DNA from: Prosopocoilus inquinatus
Taxonomy: Eukaryota > Arthropoda > Insecta > Coleoptera > Lucanidae
Assembly: GCA_036172665.1 (NCBI GenBank)
Contig: CM069871.1
Span: 4,092,001-4,156,000, forward strand
Direction of reading: 5' to 3'
Length of the DNA stretch: 64,000 bases
Below the pieces are notes generated by a model. That model was not told the DNA's origin and did not search any database. It saw nothing but the letters and a program-made list of their open reading frames with translations. The position numbers were made by a program, and so were the translations under genes. Shown piece by piece: positions 1 through 12,565 of this stretch (position 1 is its first letter; every line of letters starts with the position of its first letter).

Positions 1-1245
1 TACGGTTAAAATACGTGAGACATGATTATAAAAGAAGACATGAAGCAACAACTCGAAGACTTTGGCAAAATTACATTTACAGTAATTGATATCGGTCTGT
101 AATTTAGAATATTAGATTTACTTTTTTATGTACAGGACAGATTCTTGAGACTTTCCACAGTGACGGAAACTGTCCAGAGCCAAGGATAAGATTGAATATC
201 CTAGTTAAAGGTTTGGCAAAGACATAAATACAATCTCGTACAACAAAGGCAGGAATTCCATCTGGACCTGACGTCATTTTAGGTTTCAACTTCTTAATAG
301 TCCGAATTACATCATCTTCAGTGACTGAGTTTATGTTCAGCACGTTTGTGTTTAAGGTAAGAGAGTCTTGATTAACCTGTACATGACTGTTATTAATAAA
401 GGATTGAGCAAAATAATCAGCAAAAGCATTGACTATTTCTTCGGGATTATTCAAATTCTTGTCATTATGGGTCATTTCAGATGGAATATTATTAGAGTCA
501 CTTTTAGACCGTATAAAAGACCAAAAAGCTCTAGGATTGCATTTTAAGGTGTTGTTGATATGTTGTAAATACGATGCATAAGCAGTTTTAATTTCAGTTT
601 TAATTGAAGATCTTAATGATTTAAAAAGATTATAATCTTCGATTGATTTAGTTCTCCTGTACCTTCTCCAGAGGTATTTTTCTTTTTTAATCCTTTAATT
701 ATATCCAAAGTGAACCAAGTGGGATATGTACGTGACGGAGGAGACTTTTTCCTTGGTACATGAATTTCAAAAATGTCGTCTAGTACGGCGTAAAATTCAG
801 TAAGTGCAGTATCTGCAGTAGAACAAGACTCAAGGAAGGACCAACTGGCGTTAAGTAATGATTCATAGAGTTGGTTAAAATTGCATTTGCGGAAGTTGTA
901 CTCTAAATCAGAAGTAGAATGAAGCTTTTTCTGTCTTTTTTTAGAAACAACATAATCGATACCAAGAGCTGGATGGTGAACATCTTCTGGTACAAAGGGA
1001 TCATCTGCTTTAGATAAGCAGCATTGACTGAAAGTGTTTAGGAAAACTAGATCCAGAAGTCTGTTGTTCTGATTAAAAATGTTATTACATTGCTTTAAGC
1101 TATAGAAATTCATTAAGTTTTTCATATAACTATAGAGTGGCGTTATTTTAAGTTCATTTAAGTTCACCAGAGGAGCATGACTCAAATTCATTGTTATTGT
1201 GTAGGCTTTGTTAATTACGAGTATTATTTTTTTCTTTAAACACAA
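1..1245 (-). pseudogene. Non-LTR retrotransposon (Jockey-like) ORF2, endonuclease end to RT start, decayed
   Basis: Read on the minus strand, this is the middle of a LINE ORF2. The end of the endonuclease domain lies at about 1130-930 (RLLDLVF, then ADDPFVPEDVHHPAL). A linker follows with YPTWFT at about 720. After a frameshift near 680 the linker continues with YLWRRYRRTKS and NPRAFWSFIRSK. The start of the reverse transcriptase comes next (LKPKMTSGPDGIPAFVVRDC at about 275, FPSLWKVSRICPVHKK at about 135). After another shift near 118, NYRPIS is read, and a third shift near 70 opens NFAKVFE before the window edge. The endonuclease start is missing upstream of 1245, and the RT active site would lie left of base 1. 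Three frameshifts make it a pseudogene. The family call rests on motif order and wording typical of Jockey-group elements and could be a related clade. Confidence 0.9.
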
Positions 1246-3720
1246 GTTGTTTTATGGAAAGTTAAACGAACGTTATTTAATAGCTTCGAAGTAAAGGGAA
1301 AATGGGGTGGGCCTAAAAAGCTCTGGCTGAAAAAGCTAATCAATAATCGATTACAAATATAAAAGGAAGCGTCTGGTAAAAGGAAATGGGAGAAGTGGTT
1401 ACAAGTGTTCAATACGCCCGATTTGAGTTTTATGCGATCGATTTCGTTCTCATCGGTCGAAGGCTTTTCCGCAGTAAGTGGAGGATTATCAATAAAATTC
1501 AATTCAATAAAATTCAATAAAAATAAAAATCAATAAAATTAAATTGACAATCTCCTGCGTGTTTTACTTTTGTCTGCTAATTGAATTGAGGAAATATGCT
1601 TTTGTACATGGATTATGAATTATAAGACGGCATTTAATTGTGACTGAGAAAGTTAATTAAATTAAGAGAGCTGAAAAGGTCAAAAAGTAAATTAACTGAA
1701 AGTGATAATCTTCGTCCGGCAAATAAAATCAAGGCGGGATATTTTCTGGCGAGCTTCGGAAAGGACGGTGGAAAGCAAAGAAATAGATAAGTCAATGATA
1801 CAATAAATGAACTCCCCACATAGATTATTCATGAGGGAGATAATTCAGTGAAGCCGCAAGACCCAAAAGGGGAAAGCGAGAAGGGAATTTTCTGGACGCG
1901 TCGACAACATTGCAACTCGCTGCACGTTTTCCCGGTTTACAACGTTTTTGTTATTTAATTAAAACATACTTATAAATGTAAGCAGCGTTGACCGCCGCGC
2001 GCGCACGTTAATTAAAAGCTTGTAATTAATTTAGAGCTTCGGGAAAATAATATACAGTGCAAGGGACGTGATCGCAATTTACTTTCGACATGAATGCCAT
2101 AATTTAAACCTGTGACGCAGGTGTTAGCCTAGTTTTGTTTTGTTTAATTGTTTAGTGTTGCAGTATAATTAGGTTCATGAGGAACGGCAATGTTCGAAGT
2201 TGTAACAAATTGAAACACTCTTGCGACTATTTAGGTCATTCCACAGAAATTGCACCGCGCTGTGTAATAGTCGGACTTTGGGGGAACTTTGGGAAAATTT
2301 AGAGCTTGAAGCTAAAAATCGAATAAAAGAAACACAGAGACTTGGTGTAATTAGAAGTCAACAAAGTAAGTAAACATGCAATTTCGATTCGGAAAGTATA
2401 AGCTTGCGCCGCTGCGCTTACTTCCATTAACAACGAAAGTTTTGTACTGCAGGATACCAACATACGTTTGGGGCCCCATTACATTTATTCATTCACAAAA
2501 ATATAATATCGCATTCAGGTGTCGTCGTTCTAAAAGCTTTCTAGAAAGTTGAAACTACGTGCTTTGAAATTAACAAATTATATTTACCGCTAATTAGAAA
2601 AGCTTTGCAGGGAGAGGCGTTGATAAATTGCTCTCCAACTTCGTTGTGTTTGGGGAAAACTTAAATCTTTAAGTGAATCAGCCGTGTGAATCGCCTTTTA
2701 TTTCTATTGTATATAATTCACTGAAACATTTTCACCGAATTGTAAACTCCTGAAACTTCAGTATAATTAAATGCCTGCAGAAATTCGGATTTCATACAAC
2801 GATCTAGTGCGTAATTAAAGTTTCAAACTGTCGAGCGATTCACAACCTTTCCCGTGCGAAATGTAAAGGGGGGCGGAATACAAGCTAGAGCGCTGTCGTG
2901 CAAGTTTCAAATTCACCCCAACAAATTTAAAAAAAAAAAAAAAAAATGCGTATTGGTAATAAAAATCGAGCGCTAGAAATTAAACTTCGTTTTAAATCGC
3001 CGCATTCTAATTAAACTTCTGTCCGATCCAGAACAATTCCTCTCATTAAACATCTCAGTCCCTTCGTTAGAACTTAATTACTTTCGGAATGCTGAAACCG
3101 ACTGAAACAAGTAGCATCAGCAGCAGCAGCAGCACCAGCGAATAAAATAATTCCAGATTAGATGCTGCTGCTCTTCGTGTTATTCCCCTCCTCCTCCAAA
3201 AAAAAAAAAAAAGGGGATGCAATCATTTCCACTCGGTGGTTCGAATTCCTTAAAGTTGAGTCGCTAATATTTTTAACGGCGGCTTTTAATAAGAGCTCCT
3301 TTGTGAAACGTGTCACTAAACTTGAACTATAACACAATTTCAGCGCGCACTTTATAAGGAACTAAGGAGGAATTACGTCTAGCCCTTGCCTTGCCGTTCA
3401 AAGTGCATTCACTCATTGCCTCACGTCTCCGACAAAGAACATAATCGAAAAACTTGAAAATTTTAAATACCCCATCGAATCGACGCTTTCAAGACACTCC
3501 CTCTTGTTAATTCTGCTGCTTAAATTAAAAAAAAAAGAGGCGAGTTTGTTTTCGTGGCCTTTGACTCTCCTCTTCGTGGCGTCTTATCTTCTGGTGACGC
3601 CGAAAGGCGCCGATCGCATTCTAATTTGCGAAAGTGGGATGTTAACAGCCGCTAAATATGTAAACAAAAGATAAAAATAAATTAACACGTTATAGTAATT
3701 ATTATTAATTTTTTTCTTTT
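1246..3720. other. Unique AT-rich intergenic or intronic DNA
   Basis: No coding region can be supported. The stretch holds many TAATTA/TTAATT words, poly-A runs at about 2928-2946 and 3199-3213, a short impure CAG/CAT triplet run at about 3113-3137, and a small GC-rich patch at about 1995-2008. The first 300 bases have short TCAATAAAAT reiterations at 1485-1540. Nothing else is recognised. Confidence 0.6.
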
Positions 3721-3721
3721 G

Positions 3722-4120
3722 CTTCTAATTTCATGAAATCTTGAGGACTTAATTTTTGGGGTCGACTCCTTGAAGATTTCAAACAATCTGCGTTGGACTC
3801 GCCCATCCAAAAGATTTGGAGAGTTGGAGGATTTAATCCTATTTCGCTTTTAAGCCTCCGTGTTAAATCCAAGATTTAAGAAGAAATTCGCCAATTAAAG
3901 TAAACATGATCCATCCAACACAAATTCATGAAATCTCGAAGACGTACACTCTGTGTGAGCTCCTTGAAGATTCTACTTTCTGGTTTCCATTTGAATCCTG
4001 ACCGGACTTACCTAAACCGCTCGAGTTTCGTGAAACTCCTGAAGATTTTTTAATTTTTCTTTGCCACCTCAATACGGATGGACTTCACTTCAATGTTCCG
4101 TTTCAAGAAACTAATGATCT
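3722..4120 (+). repeat. Diverged left-flank units of the 337 bp satellite
   Basis: The words of the neighbouring satellite recur here with many substitutions and indels. Examples are the 'catgaaatctcgaagac' block at about 3928, 'gagctccttgaagattct' at about 3957, and 'cctgaagattttttaatttttctttgccacctcaatacgg' leading into the first regular unit. Higher divergence at the edge than in the core is the usual pattern for an array homogenised by unequal exchange. Confidence 0.75.
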
Positions 4121-7100
4121 CTGCAGTTCTAACAACTTGGCTTTCAAGGAATCAAGGAGAAGAATTCTACTTCACACCGCTGGTTTAAAATCCGAGTCTT
4201 AAGAAGTTCCCAAATTAAGATAAACTTAATCCATCCAACTGAAATGGTAAGTTTCATGAATTCGAGGAAATCTCGAAGACCCAAACCCTGTGGCGAGCTC
4301 TTTGATGGTTCTAGTTTCTCGTGTGTATCCGAATACGGACTGGGCTTACCTAAATCGCCCAAGTTTCATTGAAATTCCTGAAGATTTTAATTTTTCTTTG
4401 CCACCTCAATACGGATGGACTTCACTTCAATGCTGCGTTTCAAGAAACTAATGATCTCTGCAGTTCTAACAACTTGGCTTTCGAGGAATCAAGGAGAAGA
4501 ATTCTACTTCACACCACTGGTTTAAAATCCAAGTTTTAAGATGTTCCCAAATTAAGATAAACTTAATCCATCCGACTGATATGGTAAGTTTAATGAATTC
4601 GAGGAAATCTCGAAGACCCAAACCCTGTGGTGAGCTCTTTGATAGTTCTAGTTTCTCGTGTCTATCCGAATACGGACTGGGCTTACCTAAATCGCCCAAG
4701 TTTCATTAAAATTTCTGAAGATTTTAATTTTTCTTTGCCACCTCAATACGGATGGACTTCACTTCAATGTTGCGTTTCAAGAAACTAATGATCTCTGCAG
4801 TTCTAACAACTTGGCTTTCAAGGAATCAAGGAGAAGAATTCTACTTCACACCGCTGGTTTAAAATCCGAGTCTTAAGAAGTTCCCAAATTAAGATAAACT
4901 TAATCCATCCAACTGATATGGTAAGTTTCGTGAATTCGAGGAAATCTCGAAGACCCAAACCCTGTGCTGAGCTCTTTGATGGTTCTAGTTTCTCGTGTCT
5001 ATCCGAATACGGACTGGGTTTACCTAAATCGCCCAAGTTTCATTGCCTGAAGATTTTAATTTTTCTTTGCCATCTCAATACACTTCAATGTTCCATCCAA
5101 CTGATATGGTAAGTTTCGTGAATTCGAGGAAATCTCGAAGACCCAAACCCTCTCTGATGGTTCTAGATTCTCGTGTCTGTCCGAATACGGACTGGGCTTA
5201 CCTAAATCGCCCAAGTTTCATTAAAATTCCTGAAGATTTTAATTTTTCTTTGCCACCTCAATACGGATGGACTTCACTTCAATGTTGCGTTTCAAGAAAC
5301 TAATGATCTCTGCAGTTCTAACAACTTGGCTTTCAAGGAATCAAAGAGAAGAATTCTACTTCACACCACTGGTTTAAAATCCAAGTTTTAAGAAGTTCCC
5401 AAATTAAGATAAACTTAATCCATCCAACTGAAATGGTAAGTTTCATGAATTCGAGGAAATCTCGAAGACCCAAACCCTGTGGTGAGCTCTTTGATGGTTC
5501 TAGTTTCTCGAGTCTATCCGAATACGGACTGGGCTTACCTAAATCGCCCAAGTTTCATTGAAATTCCTGAAGATTTTAATTTTTCTTTGCCACCTCAATA
5601 CGGATGGACTTCACTTCAATGCTGCGTTTCAAGAAACTAATGATCTCTGCAGTTCTAACAACTTGGCTTTCAAGGAATCAAGGAGAAGAATTCTACTTCA
5701 CACCGCTGGTTTAAAATCCGAATCTTAAGAAGTTCCCAAATTAAGATAAACTTAATCCATCCAACTTAAATGGTAAGTTTCGTGAATTCGAGGAAATCTC
5801 GAAGACCCAAACCCTGTGGTTAGCTCTTTGATGGTTCTAGTTTCTCGTGTCTATCCGAATACGGACTGGGCTTACCTAAATCGCCCAAGTTTCATTGCCT
5901 GAAGATTTTAATTTTTCTTTGCCATCTCAATACACTTCAATGTTCCATCCAACTGATATGGTAAGTTTCGTGAATTCGAGGAAATCTCGAAGACCCAAAC
6001 CCTCTCTGATGGTTCTAGATTCTCGTGTCTGTCCGAATACGGACTGGGCTTACCTAAATCGCCCAAGTTTCATTAAAATTCCTGAAGATTTTAATTTTTC
6101 TTTGCCACCTCAATACGGATGGACTTCACTTCAATGTTGCGTTTCAAGAAACTAATGATCTCTGCAGTTCTAACAACTTGGCTTTCAAGGAATCAAGGAG
6201 AAGAATTCTACTTCACACCACTGGTTTAAAATCCAAGTTTTAAGAAGTTCCCAAATTAAGATAAACTTAATCCATCCAACTGAAATGGTAAGTTTCATGA
6301 ATTCGAGGAAATCTCGAAGACCCAAACCCTGTGGTGAGCTCTTTGATGGTTCTAGTTTCTCGTGTCTATCCGAATACGGACTGGGCTTACCTAAATCGCC
6401 CAAGATTCATTAAAATTCCTGAAGATTTTAATTTTTCTTTGCCACCTCAATACGGATGGACTTCACTTCAATGTTGCGTTTCAAGAAACTAATGATCTCT
6501 GCAGTTCTAACAACTTGGCTTTCGAGGAATCAAGGAGAAGAATTCTACTTCACACCGCTGGTTTAAAATCCGAGTCTTAAGAAGTTCCCAAATTAAGATA
6601 AACTTAATCCATCCAACTGATATGGTAAGTTTCGTGAATTCGAGGAAATCTCGAAGACCCAAATCCCGTGCTGAGCTCTTTGATGGTTCTAGTTTCTCGT
6701 GTCTATCTGAATACGGACTGGGCTTACCTAAATCGCCCAAGTTTCATTGCCTGAAAATTTTAATTTTTCTTTGCAACCTCAATACACTTCAATGTTCCAT
6801 CCAACTGATATGGTAAGTTTCGTGAATTCAAGGAAATCTCGAAGACCCAAACCCTCTTTGATGGTTCTAGATTCTCGTGTCTATCCGAATACGGACTGGG
6901 CTTACCTAAATCGCCCAAGTTTCATTAAAATTCCTGAAGATTTTAATTTTTCTTTGCCACCTCAATACGGATGGACTTCACTTCAATGTTCCGTTTCAAA
7001 AAACTAATGATCTCTGCAGTTCTAACAACTTGGCTTTCAAGGAATCAAGGAGAAGAATTCTACTTCCCACCGCTGGTTTAAAATCCGGGTCTTAAGAAGT

Positions 7101-9850
7101 TCACAAATTAAGATAAACTTAATCCATCCAACTGATATGGTAAGTTTCGTGAATTCGAGGAAATCTCGAAGACCCAAACCCTGTGGTGAGCTCTTTGATG
7201 GTTCTAGTTTCTCGTGTGTATCCGAATACGGACTGGGCTTACCTAAATCGCCCAAGTTTCATTAAAATTCCTGAAGATTTTAATTTTTCTTTGCCACCTC
7301 AATACGGATGGACTTCACTTCAATGTTCCGTTTCAAAAAACTAATGATCTCTGCAGTTCTAACAACTTGGCTTTCAAGGAATCAAGGAGAAGAATTCTAC
7401 TTCACACCGCTGGTTTAAAATCCAAGTTTTAAGAAGTTCCCAAATTAAGATAAACTTAATCCATCCAACTGAAATGGTAAGTTTCATGAATTCGAGGAAA
7501 TCTCGAAGACCCAAACCCTGTGGTGAGCTCTTTGATGGTTCTAGTTTCTCGTGTCTATCCGAATACGGACTGGGCTTACCTAAATCGCCCAAGATTCATT
7601 AAAATTCCTGAAGATTTTAATTTTTCTTTGCCACCTCAATACGGATGGACTTCACTTCAATGTTGCGTTTCAAGAAACTAATGATCTCTGCAGTTCTAAC
7701 AACTTGGCTTTCGAGGAATCAAGGAGAAGAATTCTACTTCACACCGCTGGTTTAAAATCCGAGTCTTAAGAAGTTCCCAAATTAAGATAAACTTAATCCA
7801 TCCAACTGATATGGTAAGTTTCGTGAATTCGAGGAAATCTCGAAGACCCAAATCCCGTGCTGAGCTCTTTGATGGTTCTAGTTTCTCGTGTCTATCTGAA
7901 TACGGACTGGGCTTACCTAAATCGCCCAAGTTTCATTGCCTGAAAATTTTAATTTTTCTTTGCAACCTCAATACACTTCAATGTTCCATCCAACTGATAT
8001 GGTAAGTTTCGTGAATTCAAGGAAATCTCGAAGACCCAAACCCTCTTTGATGGTTCTAGATTCTCGTGTCTATCCGAATACGGACTGGGCTTACCTAAAT
8101 CGCCCAAGTTTCATTAAAATTCCTGAAGATTTTAATTTTTCTTTGCCACCTCAATACGGATGGACTTCACTTCAATGTTCCGTTTCAAAAAACTAATGAT
8201 CTCTGCAGTTCTAACAACTTGGCTTTCAAGGAATCAAGGAGAAGAATTCTACTTCCCACCGCTGGTTTAAAATCCGGGTCTTAAGAAGTTCACAAATTAA
8301 GATAAACTTAATCCATCCAACTGATATGGTAAGTTTCGTGAATTCGAGGAAATCTCGAAGACCCAAACCCTGTGGTGAGCTCTTTGATGGTTCTAGTTTC
8401 TCGTGTGTATCCGAATACGGACTGGGCTTACCTAAATCGCCCAAGTTTCATTAAAATTCCTGAAGATTTTAATTTTTCTTTGCCACCTCAATACGGATGG
8501 ACTTCACTTCAATGTTCCGTTTCAAAAAACTAATGATCTCTGCAGTTCTAACAACTTGGCTTTCAAGGAATCAAGGAGAAGAATTCTACTTCACACCGCT
8601 GGTTTAAAATCCAAGTTTTAAGAAGTTCCCAAATTAAGATAAACTTAATCCATCCGACTGATATGGTAAGTTTCGTGAATTCGAGGAAATCTCGAAGACC
8701 CAAACCCTGTGGTGAGCTCTTTGACGGTTCTAGATTCTCGTGTCTATCTGAATACGGACTGGGCTTACCTATATCGCCCAAGATTCATTAAAATTCCTGA
8801 AGATTTTAATTTTTCTTTGCCACCTGAATACGGATGGACTTCACTTCAATGCTGCGTTTCAAGAAACTAATGATCTCTGCAGTTCTAACAACTTGGCTTT
8901 CGAGGAATCAAGGAGAAGAATTCTACTTCACACCGCTGGTTTAAAATCCAAGTTTTAAGAAGTTCCCAAATTAAGATAAACTTAATCCATCCAACTGAAA
9001 TGGTAAGTTTCATGAATTCGAGGAAATCTCGAAGACCCAAACCCTGTGGTGAGCTCTTTGATGGTTCTAGTTTCTCGAGTCTATCCGAATACGGACTGGG
9101 CTTACCTAAATCGCCCAAGTTTCATTAAAATTCCTGAAGATTTTAATTTTTCTTTGCCACCTCAATACGGATGGACTTCACTACAATGTTGCGTTTCAAG
9201 AAACTAATGACCTCTGCAGTTCTAACAACTTGGCTTCCAAGGAATCAAGGAGAAGAATTCTACTTCACACCACTGGTTTAAAATCCAAGTTTTAAGAAGT
9301 TCCCAAATTAAGATAAACTTAATCCATCCAACTGAAATGGTAAGTTTCATGAATTCGAGGAAATCTCGAAGACCCAAACCCTGTGGTGAGCTCTTTGACG
9401 GTTCTAGTTTCTCGAGTCTATCCGAATACGGAGTACTTACCTATATCGCCCAAGTTTCATTAAAATTCCTGAAGATTTTAATTTTTCTTTGCCACCTCAA
9501 TACGGATGGACTTCACTTCAATGTTGCGTTTCAAGAAACTAATGATCTCTGCAGTTCTAACAACTTGGATTTCGAGGAATCAAGGAGAAGAATTCTACTT
9601 CACACCACTGGTTTAAAATCCGAGTTTTAAGAAGTTCCTAAATTAAGATAAACTTAATCCATCCACCTGATGTGGTAAGTTTAATGAATTCGAGGAAATC
9701 TCGAAGACCCAAACCCTGTGGTTAGCTCTTTGATGGTTCTAGTTTCTCGTGTGTACCCGAATACGGACTGGGCTTACCTAAATCGCCCAAGTTTCATTAA
9801 AATTCCTGAAGATTTTAATTTTTTTTTGCCATCTCGTTATAGATGAACTG
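4121..9850 (+). repeat. Satellite array, 337 bp monomer with a 515 bp composite variant
   Basis: Each unit starts at a PstI site (CTGCAG). Successive sites lie at 4121, 4458, 4795, 5310, 5647, 6162, 6499, 7014, 7351, 7688, 8203, 8540, 8877, 9214 and 9549, so spacings are 337 bp or 515 bp (335 once). The 515 bp spacing is one monomer plus a 178 bp truncated monomer, joined where 'tttcattgcctgaa' replaces the normal 'tttcattaaaattcctgaa'. Every unit contains EcoRI sites, the short palindrome TTCGAG-gaaat-CTCGAA, and ATG followed by GTAAGT. Open frames of 64-97 codons recur on both strands, but they follow from the repetition and show no recognisable domain, so they are not listed as genes. Confidence 0.97.
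4796..7014 (+). repeat. Higher-order 852 bp repeats (337 + 515) within the satellite
   Basis: PstI spacings alternate 337, 515, 337, 515, 337, 515 from 4458 to 7014, giving 852 bp higher-order units (4458-5309, 5310-6161, 6162-7013). The order breaks at 7014, where two 337 bp monomers precede the next 515 bp unit, giving a 1189 bp period. This shows homogenisation acting on dimers rather than single monomers. Confidence 0.85.
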
Positions 9851-10258
9851 CACTCCAATGCTGAGTTTCAAAAAATAATGATGTCTACAACTCTAGTAAA
9901 TTTAATGCTTGTTGGCTTTCAAAGAAGATAATGTCCGGTTTAAATCCATTGTTAGTAATAAGCTCTGGACCAACTCCTTCTTCGATTCATACACATCTTG
10001 GTAAATGAATGTGTTTTGTTTCTCCCCAGGATGAATTTTTGATATCCTTTCTTCTATTAAAGACTTCTACGACATTCATTTTCTTGCATTAAATTTGCCT
10101 TTCGTTGGTCTTCCGATAAAGTCCTCTTCCCAAATTGATTCCGACCTTCATAAATTATGAACCTAACCACTTCTTGGTTTCAAAAGTCTGAGTTTTGAAT
10201 ACGGTTTTAGTCTTCTGTTTGGCTTTGAGAATCACTTCTACGGATTTCGTTCTCAAAG
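9851..10258 (+). repeat. Diverged right flank of the satellite and a dispersed repeat copy
   Basis: The first ~100 bases still match satellite words loosely ('ctctagtaaatttaatgcttgttggctttcaaagaag'). From about 10,083 the sequence ('gcattaaatttgcctttcg', then 'gtcctcttcccaaattgattccgacc') recurs at about 10,597-10,700 and 12,061-12,230, marking an old dispersed repeat. No gene is seen. Confidence 0.6.
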
Positions 10259-10570
10259 ATGGATGGCCCTGGAATCGACGAGGTGGACCTCTTCACTGCA
10301 AAGCGCTACCTCGTCGATTCCGGGCCAAAAGGGATTCTCCTTTTCGTGTTTGAAAAGAAAGCCCATAAAAGTGATTTGATCGACGAGGTAGAGCCCTTCA
10401 CTGCAGAGGTCTATTTCGTCGATTCCGGGTCAAAAGGGTTCCTCCTTTCCGCCTTTGAAAAGGAAACCCATAAACGTGGTTTGATAGACGAAGTAGACCT
10501 CTTGACTCAATTCCAGGCCTAAAGGATTCCTCCATTCCATCTTTGAAAAGAAAACCCATAAAAGTGATCC
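10259..10570 (+). repeat. Tandem 105 bp repeat, about 2.7 copies, in frame
   Basis: Copies start at 10,274, 10,379 and 10,484, exactly 105 bp apart. Because 105 is a multiple of three, one frame stays open from 10,259 to 10,522 and encodes a repeated 35-residue motif beginning IDEV and containing YLVDSG/YFVDSG. Each of the first two units also carries inverted arms, atcgacgaggt and acctcgtcgat in the first. The open frame has no recognised domain and ends inside the third unit. I treat it as a repeat, not as a gene. Confidence 0.8.
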
Positions 10571-10589
10571 TCTTTTTCTTACATTGAGT

Positions 10590-10870
10590 GGTATTCATAA
10601 GTCCTCTTCCCAAAATGATTCCGACTTTCATAAATTGTGAACCGAATTTCTTCTTGGTTTCAAAAATCTGTGTCTTAGGCAAGGTTTCACCGATGGATAA
10701 TCTTTGGATCAATGCCCACAGTTTTGGTCCATTTGACGTTGACTCGATGGGTTCCTTGCTGCATATATATCTTCCGTTTGACTTCGGTAGTAATCACTTT
10801 TGTGAGTTTTCTTGTCAAAGACGGAAAGGAAGAACCCTTTTGGCATAGAATCAACGAGGTAGACTTCTGT
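10590..10870 (+). repeat. Dispersed repeat, copy 1
   Basis: The block running from 'cataagtcctcttcccaaaatgattccgac' through 'gatgggttccttgctgcatatat' to 'aggaagaaccc' is matched in the same order at about 12,100-12,395. A short piece of the 105 bp unit ('gaatcaacgaggtagactt') follows at about 10,850. Confidence 0.7.
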
Positions 10871-10879
10871 AGTGACTCA

Positions 10880-12055
10880 CTGTTGACGTCAATTCCATCG
10901 AATTTTAATTAAGCTTGTAAGGCTCTTCTACAATAAGTATTTGGAAAAAAAAATTAGTTCAATGGATGCTTGTAATTTTATGAATAATTTTATAATTCAC
11001 TTAAGCCCTCGTTCTTTAGCATCTTGGTTCCAGTTGGTAATATTTTGTGAATGTATTTCCTTTAAGTTCTTTTTTTTTTCGTCTTTTGATGAACGGTTTA
11101 TTTATTTATGAACATCGTTCTGGATAATACATATAAATTGATCCACGTCCCCTGGGCACTTCGCTTTTTTTATTTCAGTTATGCGGAACTTAATGTTCCC
11201 CATAACATGGAAAAACTGTAAATACGCTCCAGGAGTCTTACAATTTTCAATGGGTATTACGGTAAGCGGGCGCTGTTCTTGAACGCCAATTTATCTGCAT
11301 TAGGAGATTTAAATATTGCTGGAAATGTGAGCTATAAAATTTTACGCCATCCTTTAACGTCGCTCGAACCGTAAGAGAAATGTTATCTTAGAGCCCCGCT
11401 ACATATTTATTGAGGTATTTGCATTTATTTTAAACCATATCGAAGGCGGATTTGTATAAAATTTCTATACATAGAAATTACGACGTACTGAATTATTAAT
11501 GTCGTATGAGAATATTTCAGGCGTATTACCATAATCGTAATCCGTCTTCTTCTGCTTCTACTTCTTCGGCGTATTGTGTTTTGTTTACCGAAGCTGTCAG
11601 AATCGGTAAATTTTTGTTCATTCTATAACACGAGAAGAAAGCGTAAAGTATTCCAAACATTTTGGGTTAAATAATAACTTAGGACTACTATTGTTTTTTT
11701 TTAATATACAGGGTCTCCCAAACTTACAATGAGTAAACTCTCAAAAATATTTCGTAAGGTAATCTGAAAATAAAACAGAAATGATAAGGAACAAGTGTTT
11801 TAATGAAATACGAATAATTTAAGAAGGCATTCCAAGAAATTTCCAATAAATAAAGAAAATAAAGAGGTTTCAATTGGCTTTAAAAAAACCTAGGAATTTG
11901 GTACTTTGGAAAAATCAAAATCCTTGTCCGCAACTCTCAGTTTTAAAAAGTTACAGCACATTAAATTAGGAACCAACTTAACAAAAGTAGAAAAGCCATC
12001 GAATATTTTGAGGTCAAATAATTTGGGCTCGGCCGTCATTAAACCGACATTCTTT
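10880..12055. other. Unique AT-rich DNA with a possible TIR-element end
   Basis: No gene is seen. At about 11,706 the sequence TATACAGGGTCTCCC resembles the TA-flanked ACAGGGT ends common to insect mariner-like MITEs, but I found no matching right end, so no element is called. The rest is AT-rich with homopolymer runs. Confidence 0.45.
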
Positions 12056-12400
12056 TTCTTGCATTAAATTTGCCTTTCGGTGGTCTTCAGATAAGTCCTC
12101 TTCTTCAGATAAGCCCTCTTCCCAGAATGATTCCGACTTCCATGAGTTGTGAACCGAACCTCTTCTTGATTTCAAAAATCTTTTAAAAGTTTTGGGCACG
12201 GTTTCACTCTCTCGCGTCTTTTTCCCAAATCATCGCAGATAACCTTTCGGTTGATATTTAGATCGACGCCGACGTTTTTGGGCATTTGGCGTTGAGTTAA
12301 TGGGTTCCTTGCTGCGTGCATACATTCGTCTCACTTCAGGAATCACTTTCATGGGTTTCCTATTCAAAAACGGAAAACAGAAAGGAGGAACCCTGTAAAC
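12056..12400 (+). repeat. Dispersed repeat, copy 2
   Basis: This is the second copy of the 10,590-10,870 block, in direct orientation. It keeps 'gcattaaatttgcctttcg' (also at about 10,087), the 'gtcctcttc...attccgac' segment, 'aatgggttccttgctgcgtgcatac' and a closing 'ggaggaacccTGTA'. A ~17 bp internal duplication ('cttcagataag(t/c)cctcttc') is specific to this copy. Confidence 0.7.
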
Positions 12401-12565
12401 CAAAGACAAAAAATGCAGAAGAAGAAGATAATTCGCTTCTGTTTAGAATTGCCTGATGTTTGGACATCATGGAAACGGCATAATTCAATTCTCTACGAAA
12501 AGGTACCTGATTTTAGGGGAAGAGATAATTTTAGGAATCTTAGGAGGGAGAAAAAAAAAATTAAA

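Noticed and set aside
3238..3251. ggttcgaattcc, resembling a tRNA B box
   Set aside because: No A box at the right distance and no cloverleaf could be folded from the neighbouring bases.
4121..9850. About 20 open frames of 64-97 codons on both strands, including a repeated MGDLGKPSPYSD peptide
   Set aside because: They repeat with the satellite unit, overlap on opposite strands, have no recognisable domain, and are fully explained by the repetition.
11706..11725. TATACAGGGTCTCCC as the left end of a mariner-like MITE
   Set aside because: No matching inverted right end was found within about 1.5 kb. The ccctgta at about 12,388 belongs to a different repeat.
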